A DNA stretch of 45,867 bases from an uncultured Neomegalonema sp. (GCA_937948985.1 CALFAK010000044.1:1-45867); one strand, 5' to 3'. Shown: positions 34,053-43,762, counted from the first letter of the stretch. Translations and numbers: made by a program. Notes: generated by a model from the sequence alone, not told the origin.

Positions 34053-34631
34053 CTATAGCGGGCGGCTCATCAACAGGGAGCGCCCGTGGCGCAACATGCG
34101 CGGATGCGCCGGGATAAAAACGGAGTCGATCTGCTCAAACCCCAGCGCATTATAGAGCGCCACGGCGTCCGTATTATCTTCCCAAACGAACAGCGTCACG
34201 CGCGTTTCGCCATGCGCTCCGGCACTCTCACAGGCAGTGTTGATCAGCTGACGGGCGATTCCCATCCGCCGGAAAGGCTCCAGAACACCGAGGCGGCTGA
34301 TGTGAAAGGCATCAGCACGCATCTTCTCGCGAATGCCATCGAAATACGCGAGGCGTTCTGCGGCCTCACCTGTATCGCTGGACGGCTGAACCAGCGTGAC
34401 CGGATACGCACCGATAGCGCCCACATCATCGCCATCCCTGTTTGCCACCCACGACCATTCATGCGAATCCGTGCCGCCACGCCGATAAATTGTCGACAGG
34501 GATGCGCCGACGGAAGTGTCTTCAAACAAATCTTCGAGCAGGAACGTCGCGAATTCCGGTGCGGTCAGCAATTCGATGACTGCAAGGGTCGGCGCGTCTT
34601 CGCGGCTGGCGCGGCGTATGGAAAGCGTCAC
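34053..34631 (-). CDS. GNAT family N-acetyltransferase
   Basis: A 192-residue acetyl-CoA-dependent acyltransferase. The GNAT core is visible in [20 protein letters not shown] (acetyl-CoA P-loop R-R-M-G-I-A) and [20 protein letters not shown] (motif B). It starts with GTG at 34631, overlapping the ispG stop by four bases (GTGA), so it is translationally coupled to ispG. Its acceptor substrate is unknown. It ends 30 bases from the convergent dioxygenase gene. Confidence 0.88.
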   Translation of the reverse strand: MTLSIRRASREDAPTLAVIELLTAPEFATFLLEDLFEDTSVGASLSTIYRRGGTDSHEWSWVANRDGDDVGAIGAYPVTLVQPSSDTGEAAERLAYFDGIREKMRADAFHISRLGVLEPFRRMGIARQLINTACESAGAHGETRVTLFVWEDNTDAVALYNALGFEQIDSVFIPAHPRMLRHGRSLLMSRPL

Positions 34632-35749
34632 GCCGCTTCAGTCTCAGCGTTTTGTGCCGCCTCAAACTCAACGGCCTGTTTCTCGACGAGGCCGACGATG
34701 TGATCGACCATCTTCTCGTTTTCGATCTTATGGTCCTGCAAGCCGGACAAGTAGACCATTCCCGATCCCGCGCCCCCACCCGTGAAGCCGATATCCGTCT
34801 CACGCGCCTCGCCCGGACCATTCACAACACACCCGATGATCGACAATGTCAGGGGCGTGTTGATATGCGCCAGCTTTTCTTCGAGAATTTGCACGGTCTT
34901 GATGACATCAAATCCTTGGCGCGCACAGGAAGGACACGAGATAATTGTCACGCCGCGATGGCGCAGGTTCAGAGATTTGAGGATTTCAAATCCGATCTTC
35001 ACCTCCTCGACTGGGTCCGCCGACAGTGAAACACGTATCGTATCACCGATGCCGGCCCACAGCAGACTGCCCATACCAATGGCCGATTTGACAGACCCTG
35101 AAACCGCGCCGCCGGCCTCAGTCACGCCCAGATGCAGCGGATAATCACATGCATCGGCCAGCGCCATATAGGCCGCGCTGGTCATGAAAATATCAGAGGC
35201 TTTCACACTGATTTTGAACTCGCGAAAGTCGTTGTCTTCTAAGATACGCGCGTGCTCCAACGCGCTCTCGACCATTGCATCGGGGCAAGGCTCGCCGTAT
35301 TTTTCCAGCAGATGCCGCTCCAGCGACCCGCCATTCACCCCGATTCGCATCGAGCAACCGTGATCCTTGGCCGCTTTGACAACTTCGCGAACGCGCTCCG
35401 GTGAGCCGATATTGCCGGGGTTGATGCGCAGGCAAGCCGCCCCCGCCTCTGCCGCTTCAATCGCGCGTTTGTAGTGGAAGTGAATGTCCGCGACGATGGG
35501 GACGCTGGTCTCGCGCACAATCTCATGCAGCGCAGCGGTGGAGGCTTCATCGGGGCAGGAGACGCGAACGATATCGGCGCCCGCTTCAGCACATTGATTG
35601 ACCTGTTCAATCGTCGCCTTCGCATCCGACGTGAGCGTGTTGGTCATCGTCTGAACCGCAATCGGCGCATCACCGCCGATGGGGACGGTGCCGACATGGA
35701 TTTGGCGGCTTTCACGACGGATAATATCGCGCCACGGACGGATGCTCAT
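34628..35749 (-). CDS. ispG: 4-hydroxy-3-methylbut-2-enyl diphosphate synthase (flavodoxin)
   Basis: A 373-residue [4Fe-4S] enzyme of the MEP isoprenoid pathway, converting MEcPP to HMBPP. The N-terminus [19 protein letters not shown] and the TIM-barrel core ([29 protein letters not shown]) are typical. The cluster-binding cysteines are in [13 protein letters not shown] and [22 protein letters not shown] 35749 is chosen because AGGGAG lies 5 bases upstream; a GTG two codons earlier overlaps that site. rodZ lies upstream on the same strand, a common alphaproteobacterial order, and a GNAT gene is coupled downstream. Confidence 0.96.
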   Translation of the reverse strand: MSIRPWRDIIRRESRQIHVGTVPIGGDAPIAVQTMTNTLTSDAKATIEQVNQCAEAGADIVRVSCPDEASTAALHEIVRETSVPIVADIHFHYKRAIEAAEAGAACLRINPGNIGSPERVREVVKAAKDHGCSMRIGVNGGSLERHLLEKYGEPCPDAMVESALEHARILEDNDFREFKISVKASDIFMTSAAYMALADACDYPLHLGVTEAGGAVSGSVKSAIGMGSLLWAGIGDTIRVSLSADPVEEVKIGFEILKSLNLRHRGVTIISCPSCARQGFDVIKTVQILEEKLAHINTPLTLSIIGCVVNGPGEARETDIGFTGGGAGSGMVYLSGLQDHKIENEKMVDHIVGLVEKQAVEFEAAQNAETEAA

Positions 35750-35825
35750 CAGCACTCCCTTTCGGCTTAGAGTATTTTCAGTGACCGTTGGATCATCAAA
35801 AATACTATATCTTGTTGTTTCGTCA

Positions 35826-35867
35826 CGATTCCCAAGGCGTGAAGTGTGTTCACGTCGGGTGAAATCG
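35826..35867. repeat. Nested palindrome, copy 2
   Basis: Outer arms CGATT (35826-35830) and AATCG (35863-35867), then CCC/GGG, enclose the inner arms GTGAA (35839-35843) and TTCAC (35849-35853). The layout and the ATT-C...GAAAT/GAAGT-type words recall the structures at 6370 and 39866, though this copy is weaker. It lies in the gap between rodZ and ispG. Confidence 0.4.
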
Positions 35868-35970
35868 CTCTTGATCTTATATTTCGTTCAGCGTTTTGAG
35901 CCTTAAGCCAAGCACAATCTGTCCGGCTGTGTCAAAAGCGATTTACGGGATTTATGTCAGGCTGGCGCGA

Positions 35971-37230
35971 CTATTGCGCTGATGGAGTCTCTTTAAGGCG
36001 CGAAACGATGTCGGTTTTTTCAAGCGAAATACGCCGCAAAACCGAACCGTTTCGACCAAAAGGCCCAAGCTGCTCGCCTTGCATTTCCACCACTAAACCT
36101 CCGGCGTTACCCACTTTCAGCAACAAGCCTTCCTCGGATGGAATGTCATAGGCGTCACCCGGCGCGAGAATCCCTGAAAAACGGATCCGCCCGGAAGGCG
36201 CTTTCACTTCGATCCACGTTTCTTGCGTCGCTACCAATGCAAATTCGCGTGTCGTTGATGCATCTGGCGTTGCGCCTTCTGCCTCACCCGTATCATCACC
36301 GACACTTCCACCGTTGGTTGGAATATCAAGTGCGGCTAGGTTCGTGGATGCGATTTCGACGGGAACGGATTCCAGGGCGGCACGCGTCTCAGCGGCAATC
36401 GTCACACTGTTCTGAGGCAGCAGCACTCCGGACAGCGCAGACCCGACCGACGAGGAGCGTGTTTGCGAAAGAACCGCGCTGGATTGCGCCCCTGTCGGTG
36501 GAAACAAACCGGACCGTTGGGCATCAATCATAGAAACAGGACCATCAGCGGCAGGCTGATCTGTATCAATGTCCCAATAGGGTGGCGTTCCCAGCTTTGC
36601 GTAAGATAGGTCAGCAGGCCGTTCAATCGTACGGCGCGCATTGTCGCCGTTTATGGTATCGTCCGAAATGTTGGCTTCAAAAATCGGCTGTTCTTCATCT
36701 GCGGCGCTGATAACGCTCAGATTTTCAGGGATCATACCCGCTTCACGCGCAGCTTTAATCCCGAACCAAACCCCGAATGCGATTCCGATCAGCGCGACAA
36801 TCGGCCAAAGTGAAAACAGTAAACGGGCAAAACCGCCATTGCCTGTGTTCGCACTCTTACGCGGTGTGAAACCCGCCAGAGGATCGGGTGTCGAGGATAC
36901 AGCGGCAGGTGTTGCTTTTTTAAGCAGCTTCTTTTTTGAGTTTGGGGACGTAAAACCGCTTTCCTCATCAAAACGCCGCAACACATCATCGGCGTCGAGG
37001 TTCAGATAAGAAGCGTAATTCCTGATAAAGCCATCGACATAAACTTTACCGGGTAGAGTCGAAAGATCGCAGTTCTCAATACTCTCGATATATTTCGCTT
37101 TGATACGCAGATCTTCTTCGACCTGATCTGTTGAAAGGCCACGCGAAGCGCGTGCCGCGCGCAATTCATCGCCCAGCGAAACCGCCGCGTCCTCGTACTT
37201 CAAGGAAGTAACACTTCGATATGCCGTCAT
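35971..37230 (-). CDS. rodZ: RodZ-like helix-turn-helix membrane protein
   Basis: A 419-residue bitopic protein that in other bacteria links MreB to the cell-wall elongation machinery. The cytoplasmic part (about residues 19-90) is an HTH_25 domain: LGDELRAARASRGLSTDQVE, LRIKAKYIESIE and GKVYVDGFIRNYASYL. A single transmembrane helix LWPIVALIGIAFGVWFGIKA follows near residue 140. A long Ser/Thr/Pro linker then leads to a C-terminal DUF4115 domain (TQETWIEVKAPSGRIRFSGI). It is upstream of ispG on the same strand. The architecture and neighbour match RodZ well; the in vivo role is inferred. Confidence 0.85.
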   Translation of the reverse strand: MTAYRSVTSLKYEDAAVSLGDELRAARASRGLSTDQVEEDLRIKAKYIESIENCDLSTLPGKVYVDGFIRNYASYLNLDADDVLRRFDEESGFTSPNSKKKLLKKATPAAVSSTPDPLAGFTPRKSANTGNGGFARLLFSLWPIVALIGIAFGVWFGIKAAREAGMIPENLSVISAADEEQPIFEANISDDTINGDNARRTIERPADLSYAKLGTPPYWDIDTDQPAADGPVSMIDAQRSGLFPPTGAQSSAVLSQTRSSSVGSALSGVLLPQNSVTIAAETRAALESVPVEIASTNLAALDIPTNGGSVGDDTGEAEGATPDASTTREFALVATQETWIEVKAPSGRIRFSGILAPGDAYDIPSEEGLLLKVGNAGGLVVEMQGEQLGPFGRNGSVLRRISLEKTDIVSRLKETPSAQ

Positions 37231-37434
37231 TTACATGCTCGCGACGGTTGCCCAGATCCGGGTATTGTTTTTCCGACACAGTACGTCACAACGTCACAAG
37301 GTTCAATGTTCCTTTGGCGGATAAATTGCACTTCGTGATGTTTAAGACATCTGGTCACAGGTTACGTCCTCGATTATCCGAATGGTCATAGCATCAACGT
37401 ACGAGACTATTTACGAATCGGACTTTCTTATGTG

Positions 37435-37445
37435 GGACACTGTCC
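37435..37445. promoter_or_regulatory. Inverted repeat between ldtR-like gene and rodZ
   Basis: GGACA and TGTCC flank a single C, forming an 11-base palindrome about 205 bases upstream of the rodZ start and 71 bases past the end of the MarR-family gene. MarR regulators bind short palindromes, so this could be an operator, but the link is speculative. Confidence 0.25.
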
Positions 37446-37515
37446 TATTAAGAGACTTAACACCACGATAAAATGCGCTGAAAAGATTGTGTTGTTCGGG
37501 GTATGGTTTGCAAAA

Positions 37516-38031
37516 TCAGTAGATGTATCGGATCTGATCGCTCCAGAAGCGTTCGAGCAGACGCATCGAATCCTCCAAGGTTGTGAAGCCTTCTGTGCTG
37601 ATGATTTCCTTTTCATCAATCGTCTCAACATGACGTGCCCACAGCTCGGTCACAACCTGACGCATATCACGGCCTTTTTCGGTCAGGCTGATGCGCACAG
37701 CACGGCGGTCTACGGCACATCTTTCGTGAGAAATATATCCCGCTTCCACCAGTTTCTTAAGGTTATAAGAAACATTCGATCCCTGATAATATCCGCGTGA
37801 TTTCAGCTCGCCTGCCGTCACTTCGTTGTCGCCGATATTGTAGAGCAACAGCGCTTGGACGCTGTTAACATCAATCACGCCAAGGCGTTCAAACTCATCT
37901 TTGACCACGTCCAGCAGCAGGCGGTGTAGACGTTCGATGTAAGACAGTGTATCCGTGTAAAGCTGCAGCATGTCGGGCCTGTTGGGCGTTTCATCTTGTA
38001 CTTTTTCAGGATCAGCTACGGCGACGCTCAT
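37516..38031 (-). CDS. MarR family regulator, LdtR-like
   Basis: A 171-residue winged-helix DNA-binding protein. The core IDVNSVQALLLYNIGDNEVTAGELKSRGYY, NVSYNLKKLVEAGYISHE and DRRAVRISLTEKGR shows the MarR wing and recognition helix; this branch resembles LdtR, a regulator of L,D-transpeptidase genes and osmotic or envelope stress in Rhizobiales. AGGAT lies 5 bases before the ATG. It is upstream of rodZ on the same strand, which fits an envelope theme. The LdtR subgroup call rests on recognition of motifs, not on alignment. Confidence 0.8.
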   Translation of the reverse strand: MSVAVADPEKVQDETPNRPDMLQLYTDTLSYIERLHRLLLDVVKDEFERLGVIDVNSVQALLLYNIGDNEVTAGELKSRGYYQGSNVSYNLKKLVEAGYISHERCAVDRRAVRISLTEKGRDMRQVVTELWARHVETIDEKEIISTEGFTTLEDSMRLLERFWSDQIRYIY

Positions 38032-38119
38032 CTCATATCCTCACAAATCAGTTCTTCGTCCGATACTGTGAGGTATTTAAGTAAAACGATGATTAATTTG
38101 TTTGCTAAATTAGTAGTGG

Positions 38120-38392
38120 TTATTCATGTATGGCTAACAACTTGCTAACAAAAGCCTTTTCTTCGGCTGATGCGTCTTCCGGTGGTTGTGCCGCCCCGGA
38201 TATCCAAGCATAGAGAGATTGGTCCGGGCGCTCCATCAACGTTTCGAGTGTCTGAATCTCCGCATCGGATAATGTATGGCCTTCACGATTAACGTAACCG
38301 CCCAAAATCAGGTCCATTTCTTTCATGCCGCGCCGCCATGCTCTCATTTTCAGGCGCTTAAGGCGGTCGGCGCGGTTTATCTCATCCGGCAT
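38120..38392 (-). CDS. sdhE: FAD assembly factor SdhE
   Basis: A 90-residue protein that promotes covalent attachment of FAD to the succinate dehydrogenase flavoprotein. The start at ATG 38392 gives MPDEINRADRLKRLKMRAW followed by the invariant RGMKEMD (RGxxE) motif and LILGGYVN. The family's YAWISG-type motif is present near the C-terminus (LYAWISGAAQPP). An upstream in-frame start at 38422 would overlap the preceding XRE gene and is unnecessary. It follows the XRE gene by 7 bases. Confidence 0.92.
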   Translation of the reverse strand: MPDEINRADRLKRLKMRAWRRGMKEMDLILGGYVNREGHTLSDAEIQTLETLMERPDQSLYAWISGAAQPPEDASAEEKAFVSKLLAIHE

Positions 38393-38399
38393 TGTTAAC

Positions 38400-38795
38400 T
38401 TATCCGATTGCTGCAATTGCATTTTCGATGCGCTTGATACGGAGCGTTAACCGCCTTTGCAAATCTTCCGCGTCGCGAAGTTCTTCCGTCAGGCGCGCGG
38501 ACAAAGCCGCGTCATCAAGTTCAAAGTTTTCCTCTTCGGGCGCTGAAATCCCGGCGCCTTTGCCTGTTAGTAGCCAAGTGGGCGACACGCCAACGACTCC
38601 GGCCAGCGTGACGAGCTTGTTCGCACGCGGCTCCGCGCCATCGCTTTCCCAACCGCCAAGGGTTTTGGTTGTTACCGCCAGCCTTGCCGCCAATTCCGCC
38701 TCACTCAGCGCGGCGTGTTCCCGCGCTACGGTTATACGTTCGCCGAGTGTCGATACAAATTCGCTGTAATAATCATCCTGCACGGCAGCATTCAT
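38400..38795 (-). CDS. XRE family helix-turn-helix regulator
   Basis: A 131-residue DNA-binding protein. The HTH lies near residues 17-70: LGERITVAREHAALSEAELA, then AVTTKTLGGWESDGAEPRAN and VVGVSPTWLLTG. The C-terminal third (LTEELRDAEDLQRRLTLRIK) looks like a coiled coil and probably dimerises. ATG 38795 is preferred to ATG 38801 because it gives AGGGA a proper spacing. It precedes sdhE with 7 bases between them. Target genes cannot be told. Confidence 0.85.
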   Translation of the reverse strand: MNAAVQDDYYSEFVSTLGERITVAREHAALSEAELAARLAVTTKTLGGWESDGAEPRANKLVTLAGVVGVSPTWLLTGKGAGISAPEEENFELDDAALSARLTEELRDAEDLQRRLTLRIKRIENAIAAIG

Positions 38796-38897
38796 GGTCA
38801 TCCCTTTCTGAATAGGTTGTACATATAGCGTTTATGTTGCGGTGCAGCAATGCCTGTTGGATTGATTTTCGCCTGGCTTTGCGGTTAAGACCCGCGC

Positions 38898-39860
38898 ATG
38901 ATCGAAAAGGCTGATATATCAAGTGGTGACGGGGAACGCCTGCGCGTATGCGTCGCAGCGCTTTATCATTTTGCGCGTATCCATGAGCCTGATTCTCTGA
39001 AAGAGTCGGTTCAGAACGTGTGTGATGCGGCGAGTGTGCGCGGTACCTTATTGTTGGCCCGCGAAGGCATAAACGGGACCATTGCCGGATCAAAATCCTC
39101 GATTGAGCAAGTTGTCGAATATCTGCGCGCCATTCCCGGATTTTCTGATCTGGAGTGGAAAGAGAGCGCGGCGGCATCGATGCCGTTTCATCGTATGAAA
39201 GTGCGCCTGAAGGCTGAGATCGTGACAATGGGACAACCCGATGTTGACCCGGCCGCGCGTGTCGGGCGCTATGTTGCGCCGGAAGATTGGAATGAAGTGA
39301 TCGGGCGCGATGATGTGGTCGTGATCGACACCCGCAACCGGTACGAGGTTGATATCGGTACCTTCGAGGGGGCTATTGATCCCAAGACCGACAGCTTTCG
39401 TGAATTCCCCGATTGGTGGACGGAGCATGGGACGGCGTTCGAGGGTAAAACCGTCGCCATGTTCTGCACCGGTGGTATCCGCTGCGAAAAAACGACGAGC
39501 TGGCTCGTGGGGCAGGGCGTTGAGGATGTCGTGCACCTGAAAGGCGGCATCCTCAAATATCTCGAAGAAATTCCCGAAGCGGACAGCAGGTGGCAGGGGG
39601 AGTGCTTTGTCTTCGATCAGCGTGTTGCTGTCGGGCATGGGCTTGCGCCCGGAACCCATGAGTTATGCCACGCGTGTCGCCGTCCGCTGTCACCTGATGC
39701 GTTGAGATCATCCGATTATGAGCGCGGCGTAAGCTGTTCGGCATGTGTTCGTGAGTTTTCGGATCACGACCGTGCGCGCTTCCGGGATCGTCAAAAGCAG
39801 GTAACGCTGGCCGAAAAACGCGGCGAAGCGCATTTCGGCTCTGGTGCGAAGAAGTCGTAA
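38898..39860 (+). CDS. trhO: tRNA uridine(34) hydroxylase, rhodanese-like
   Basis: A 320-residue enzyme that in E. coli (YceA/TrhO) uses oxygen to make 5-hydroxyuridine at tRNA wobble position 34. An N-terminal acylphosphatase-like domain (TLLLAREGINGTIAGS) precedes the rhodanese domain, whose Cys190 loop reads MFCTGGIRCEKTTSW. A C-terminal zinc-like region with CHACRRPLSP and GVSCSACV follows. The N-terminus is slightly extended relative to typical members. It is a single gene, convergent with DUF2853, with a nested palindrome between them. Confidence 0.92.
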   Translation: MIEKADISSGDGERLRVCVAALYHFARIHEPDSLKESVQNVCDAASVRGTLLLAREGINGTIAGSKSSIEQVVEYLRAIPGFSDLEWKESAAASMPFHRMKVRLKAEIVTMGQPDVDPAARVGRYVAPEDWNEVIGRDDVVVIDTRNRYEVDIGTFEGAIDPKTDSFREFPDWWTEHGTAFEGKTVAMFCTGGIRCEKTTSWLVGQGVEDVVHLKGGILKYLEEIPEADSRWQGECFVFDQRVAVGHGLAPGTHELCHACRRPLSPDALRSSDYERGVSCSACVREFSDHDRARFRDRQKQVTLAEKRGEAHFGSGAKKS

Positions 39861-39865
39861 TAGGC

Positions 39866-39907
39866 CGCTTTCGAGCAAATGAAGTCCACTTCACAGCTTT
39901 GAAAGCG
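39866..39907. repeat. Nested palindrome, copy 3
   Basis: Outer arms CGCTTTC (39866-39872) and GAAAGCG (39901-39907) enclose inner arms TGAAGT (39880-39885) and ACTTCA (39888-39893) with a CC loop. It sits exactly between the convergent trhO and DUF2853 genes, so it may act as a bidirectional terminator, though no clear T-tract follows. The inner loop CC and the GAAGT/ACTTC core match copy 1 at 6370. Confidence 0.55.
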
Positions 39908-39923
39908 CATCAGAGCAACTGCT

Positions 39924-40262
39924 CTACGAGAATACAGCTTCTTTTTTGAACTGCTTCGTCAGCAGGTAGTAGAAAACAGCGCGGTATTTCGTGCGGTTTG
40001 ATTTGCCATATGTTTCGATGGCCGCATCGATTCCTTTGTCAGCGCTTGCTTCGGCAACACCCAGCTTTTTGACCACGAAATTTGCCTTTACACGTTCCAG
40101 CTCGGCTTTATCGCCGCTGGAGACCGTGGAGGAATCACGGTTATAGATAGACGGGCCGCAAGCAATGGTGACTTTCTTAAGCAAATCCATGTCAGGGTCC
40201 ATGCCGCATTTCTTGCGAAGGTCTTCAGCGTATTTTTCAATCAGATCGTCGCGTTTGCCCAT
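39924..40262 (-). CDS. DUF2853 family protein
   Basis: A 112-residue basic, helical cytoplasmic protein matching DUF2853. It contains YAEDLRKKCGMDPDMDLL, ACGPSIYNRDSSTVSSGDKA and the C-terminal KYRAVFYYLLTKQF. An excellent ribosome site (AAAGGAG, 8 bases) precedes the ATG, suggesting high expression. The function of the family is unknown. It is divergent from ccrA, with 312 bases between the starts. Confidence 0.88.
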   Translation of the reverse strand: MGKRDDLIEKYAEDLRKKCGMDPDMDLLKKVTIACGPSIYNRDSSTVSSGDKAELERVKANFVVKKLGVAEASADKGIDAAIETYGKSNRTKYRAVFYYLLTKQFKKEAVFS

Positions 40263-40574
40263 GAGATATCTCCTTTAGAGGCGCTGCGTTTTGAAACGCA
40301 GCCAGATAGCGGTCTCTGTCGGAAAATTGCAAGACAGGGTTAATAGCAGTGTAATTTTAATGCCGGAATGTGGGGAATTTGTCTGCAATTCGCGTGCTTA
40401 CGCTTTGTAGTAAAACGCGTTTCGTGGAATTAATTCGTCCGTGCATCGCGCTTACACCGCACTGCACAAAAAATCTTGCACCGCAGTGTGCGAAATGTCA
40501 TTAAAGCGATGCTAAGAAATCTTTTCCAAAGTTGCGCGATGCGTGGCTGTTTCTTTAATAAAGTGAGCCGACCG
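40263..40574. promoter_or_regulatory. Divergent control region of DUF2853 and ccrA
   Basis: 312 bases with no credible gene; the open frame extending ccrA upstream to 40476 lacks the family's coding pattern. A TGC-rich cluster lies at 40455-40492: the word CACCGCA occurs twice (40455-40461 and 40479-40485), and CACTGC at 40460-40465 is mirrored by GCAGTG at 40483-40488. Such TGC/GCA symmetric motifs recall binding sites of the polyhydroxybutyrate regulator PhaR in Rhodobacterales, which would make sense upstream of ccrA, but this is inference. Confidence 0.45.
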
Positions 40575-41855
40575 ATGGATGCTATGGTAGATCATGCTGA
40601 TGCCTTGAAAGATCAGCCTGTAAAAGATCTCTATGAAGTGGGCGAAATCCCGCCCTTGGGGCATGTGCCAAAGCAGATGTACTCATGGGCAATCCGGCGT
40701 GACAGGCAGGGTGAGCCTGAGCAAGCCATGCAGCTCGAAGTCGTGCCGACATGGGAGTTGGACAGTCACGAAGTGCTTGTGTTCGTGATGGCTGCGGGTG
40801 TTAATTACAACGGTGTCTGGGCCGGCCTTGGCGTCCCGATTTCGATGTTCGACGTTCACAAGCAGGACTTTCACATTGCAGGGTCTGACTGTTCGGGCAT
40901 CGTCTGGGCTGTTGGTGACAAGGTCAAGCGTTGGAAAGTTGGTGACGAGGTTGTGGTGCACTGCAACCAAGATGACGGCGATGATGAAGAGTGTAACGGC
41001 GGCGACCCGATGTTCTCGCCGACGCAGCGGATCTGGGGCTATGAAACCCCCGATGGCAGCTTCTCGCAGTTTACACGGGTGCAAAGCCAGCAGCTTATGG
41101 CACGTCCGAAACACCTCACGTGGGAAGAATCAGCCTGCTACACGTTGACGCTCGCCACCGCATACCGGATGCTGTTCGGCCACCGTCCTCACATCCTCAA
41201 GCCAGGCGATAACGTGCTTGTCTGGGGGGCGTCTGGCGGGCTTGGTTCTTACGCGATACAGCTCATCAACGCGGCGGGCGCCAGCGCAATTGGTGTAATC
41301 TCTGACGAAGATAAGCGTGAATTCGTCATGGGCCTTGGTGCCAAAGGCGTTTTGAACCGCAAAGACTTCAATTGCTGGGGCCAGATGCCGACCGTCAATA
41401 GTGACGAGTACAAGGCATGGTTCGGTGAGGTCCGCAAATTCGGCAAAGCCATTTGGGACATCACCGGCAAAGGCAACAATGTCGATATGGTGTTTGAGCA
41501 TCCGGGTGAAGCGACGATGGCCGCATCGGTGTTTGTCGTGAAGCGTGGTGGCATGGTCGTGATCTGCGCCGGTACGACGGGCTTTAACCTGACAATGGAT
41601 GCGCGCTATCTGTGGATGCACCAAAAGCGGGTTCAGGGATCACACTTTGCCAACCTCAAACAGGCGTCTTCGGCCAATAAGCTGATGTTGGAGCGCCGCC
41701 TTGATCCGTGCATGTCAGAAGTGTTCTCGTGGCGTGATATTCCAAAAGCGCACACCAAAATGCTTCGTAACGAGCATAAGCCGGGCAACATGGCCGTGCT
41801 GGTCAGCGCCAAACGTCCGGGCTTGCGGACGCTGGAAGATGCGCTTGAAGGTTAA
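40575..41855 (+). CDS. ccrA: Crotonyl-CoA carboxylase/reductase
   Basis: A 426-residue zinc-independent MDR-family enzyme that reductively carboxylates crotonyl-CoA to (2S)-ethylmalonyl-CoA with NADPH and CO2, the signature step of the ethylmalonyl-CoA pathway for acetyl-CoA assimilation. Highly conserved blocks include KDLYEVGEIPPLGHVPKQMY, VMAAGVNYNGVWAGLG, NQDDGDDEECNGGDPMFSP, the Rossmann VLVWGASGGLGSYAIQ and VFEHPGEATMA. ATG 40575 gives a normal length; ATG 40584 is also possible. A terminator follows the stop. This gene implies growth on C2 compounds or acetyl-CoA-yielding substrates without a glyoxylate cycle. Confidence 0.96.
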   Translation: MDAMVDHADALKDQPVKDLYEVGEIPPLGHVPKQMYSWAIRRDRQGEPEQAMQLEVVPTWELDSHEVLVFVMAAGVNYNGVWAGLGVPISMFDVHKQDFHIAGSDCSGIVWAVGDKVKRWKVGDEVVVHCNQDDGDDEECNGGDPMFSPTQRIWGYETPDGSFSQFTRVQSQQLMARPKHLTWEESACYTLTLATAYRMLFGHRPHILKPGDNVLVWGASGGLGSYAIQLINAAGASAIGVISDEDKREFVMGLGAKGVLNRKDFNCWGQMPTVNSDEYKAWFGEVRKFGKAIWDITGKGNNVDMVFEHPGEATMAASVFVVKRGGMVVICAGTTGFNLTMDARYLWMHQKRVQGSHFANLKQASSANKLMLERRLDPCMSEVFSWRDIPKAHTKMLRNEHKPGNMAVLVSAKRPGLRTLEDALEG

Positions 41856-41880
41856 ACCTCATATTTCTTGAGCCTGCACG

Positions 41881-41914
41881 CGCGTCCCGTTATAGCGGGG
41901 CGCGTTTTCTTTTT
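41881..41914 (+). terminator. Rho-independent terminator after ccrA
   Basis: Arms CGCGTCCCG (41881-41889) and CGGGGCGCG (41896-41904), 9 bp including one T-G pair, with a TTATAG loop, are followed by TTTTCTTTTT. It lies 25 bases after the ccrA stop and just before the gatC start. Confidence 0.9.
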
Positions 41915-41928
41915 CTGGAGACTTCTAT

Positions 41929-42216
41929 ATGTCCGTCGATGCCGCTACCGTCCGCAAAGTCGCCAAACTCGCCCGCATCGCTGTTGAGGACCACGAGGTT
42001 GAGCCGCTGGCGGCGGAAATCTCAGGTATTCTGGACTGGGTAGAGCAATTGCAGGAAGTCAATGTAGACGGCGTTGAGCCGATGACCTCCGCCGTGCCGA
42101 TGCGCCTGAAACGCCGTGAAGACGTGATCACCGACGGCAATCGCCGCGAAGACATCCTCGCCAACGCCCCCGACGCCCGCGAAGGCTTTTTCGCGGTGCC
42201 GAAGGTGGTGGAGTAG
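41929..42216 (+). CDS. gatC: Aspartyl/glutamyl-tRNA amidotransferase subunit C
   Basis: A 95-residue subunit of the GatCAB complex that converts misacylated Glu-tRNAGln (and Asp-tRNAAsn) to the amidated form. The helical N-terminus [38 protein letters not shown] and the terminal [14 protein letters not shown] are typical. GGAG lies 8 bases before the ATG. It is followed 64 bases later by gatA. gatB is not in the window. Confidence 0.95.
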   Translation: MSVDAATVRKVAKLARIAVEDHEVEPLAAEISGILDWVEQLQEVNVDGVEPMTSAVPMRLKRREDVITDGNRREDILANAPDAREGFFAVPKVVE

Positions 42217-42280
42217 TATTTCCATCATTCATAATTCTCTCCGCTGAACCCGCTGCAACACCATTCCGGGCAGGACGACC

Positions 42281-43762
42281 ATGACAGACCTCACCGCTCT
42301 CACCATTGCCGATGCACGCGATAAACTGCGGGCCAAGGAGATCAGTGCAACCGAATTGACCGAGGCCTTTATTGGCGCGGTTGAGGGGGGTGATGCGCTC
42401 AATGCCTATTGTGTGAAAACGCCCGAGATCGCGCGTGAGCAAGCCAAGGCCGCTGATGCGCGGCTGGCGGCCGGGGATGCGCCATCGCTGTGCGGTATAC
42501 CGCTGGGCATCAAGGATCTGTTCTGCACCAAAGGCGTTAATTCGCAGGCCGGATCGAATATCCTCAAGGATTTCAAGCCGCCCTATGAAAGCACTGTGAC
42601 CAGCAACCTGTGGGCCGATGGTGCGGTGATGCTGGGCAAGCTGTCGATGGATGAGTTCGCGATGGGCAGCTCTAACGAAACGGCGTGTTATGGTAATGTC
42701 GTCTCGCCTTGGCGAAGCAAGAATTCTAATGCTGAACTGACGCCGGGTGGTTCGTCGGGCGGCTCTTCGGCCGCGCTGGCGGCGAATCTGGCTATGGCAA
42801 CGACCGGGACTGATACGGGTGGATCGATCCGCCAGCCGGCTGCATTTACCGGAACCGTGGGCTTGAAACCGACATGGGGCCGCGTGTCGCGCTGGGGCAT
42901 CATCGCGTTCGCGTCCTCACTCGATCAGGCCGGGCCGTTCACGCGCACGGTGCGCGATTCCGCGATTATGCTCGGTTCGATGGCGTCGGTCGATGATAAG
43001 GATTCCACCAGCGCTGATATTCCCGTGCCTGATTACGAAGCGGCGCTGACGGGTGACATTCGCGGCAAGCGTATTGGTATCCCCAAGGAATACGTCGTTG
43101 ACGGCATGACTGAAGAGACCAAGCGCCTCTGGGATGAGGGTGCCGATAAAATGCGTGCGCTGGGCGCGGAGGTTGTCGAGATCAGCCTGCCGCACACCAA
43201 ATACGCGCTGCCCGCATACTATATCCTCGCACCCGCCGAGGCATCGTCGAACCTCGCCCGTTATGACGGCGTGCGTTACGGCCATCGGGCCGAGCTGTCG
43301 CAAGGCGATGGCATTACCGAGATGTACGAGAAAACCCGTGCGGAAGGGTTTGGTGCCGAGGTCAAACGCCGGATTATGATGGGAACGTATGTTCTATCGG
43401 CGGGTTATTACGATGCGTATTACATCCGCGCGCAAAAGCTGCGCACGCTGATCAAGCGCGATTTTGATGAGGCGTTTGAGAAGGTCGATGCGATCCTGAC
43501 GCCGACGACGCCGACGCCAGCTTTTGCGCTGGGGGCGAAATCTGATCCGCTGGACATGTACATGCAGGACATCTTCACGGTGACGGTCAACATGGCCGGA
43601 TTGCCGGGAATTTCGATCCCTGCGGGCATGTCCGGCGATGGCTTGCCGATGGGCTTGCAGTTGATCGGCAAGGCGTTTGAGGAAGGCGATTTGCTCAACA
43701 CCGCTTTCGCGCTGGAACAGTCGATTGGCTTCAGTGAGACACCGGAGAAGTGGTGGGGCTAG
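42281..43762 (+). CDS. gatA: Aspartyl/glutamyl-tRNA amidotransferase subunit A
   Basis: A 493-residue amidase-signature subunit that generates ammonia from glutamine for the GatCAB reaction. The catalytic Ser-cisSer-Lys triad is in place: Lys in [13 protein letters not shown], cis-Ser in [16 protein letters not shown] and the nucleophile Ser in [16 protein letters not shown]. Length and end are normal. AGGA precedes the ATG. It forms a unit with gatC directly upstream. Confidence 0.97.
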   Translation: MTDLTALTIADARDKLRAKEISATELTEAFIGAVEGGDALNAYCVKTPEIAREQAKAADARLAAGDAPSLCGIPLGIKDLFCTKGVNSQAGSNILKDFKPPYESTVTSNLWADGAVMLGKLSMDEFAMGSSNETACYGNVVSPWRSKNSNAELTPGGSSGGSSAALAANLAMATTGTDTGGSIRQPAAFTGTVGLKPTWGRVSRWGIIAFASSLDQAGPFTRTVRDSAIMLGSMASVDDKDSTSADIPVPDYEAALTGDIRGKRIGIPKEYVVDGMTEETKRLWDEGADKMRALGAEVVEISLPHTKYALPAYYILAPAEASSNLARYDGVRYGHRAELSQGDGITEMYEKTRAEGFGAEVKRRIMMGTYVLSAGYYDAYYIRAQKLRTLIKRDFDEAFEKVDAILTPTTPTPAFALGAKSDPLDMYMQDIFTVTVNMAGLPGISIPAGMSGDGLPMGLQLIGKAFEEGDLLNTAFALEQSIGFSETPEKWWG

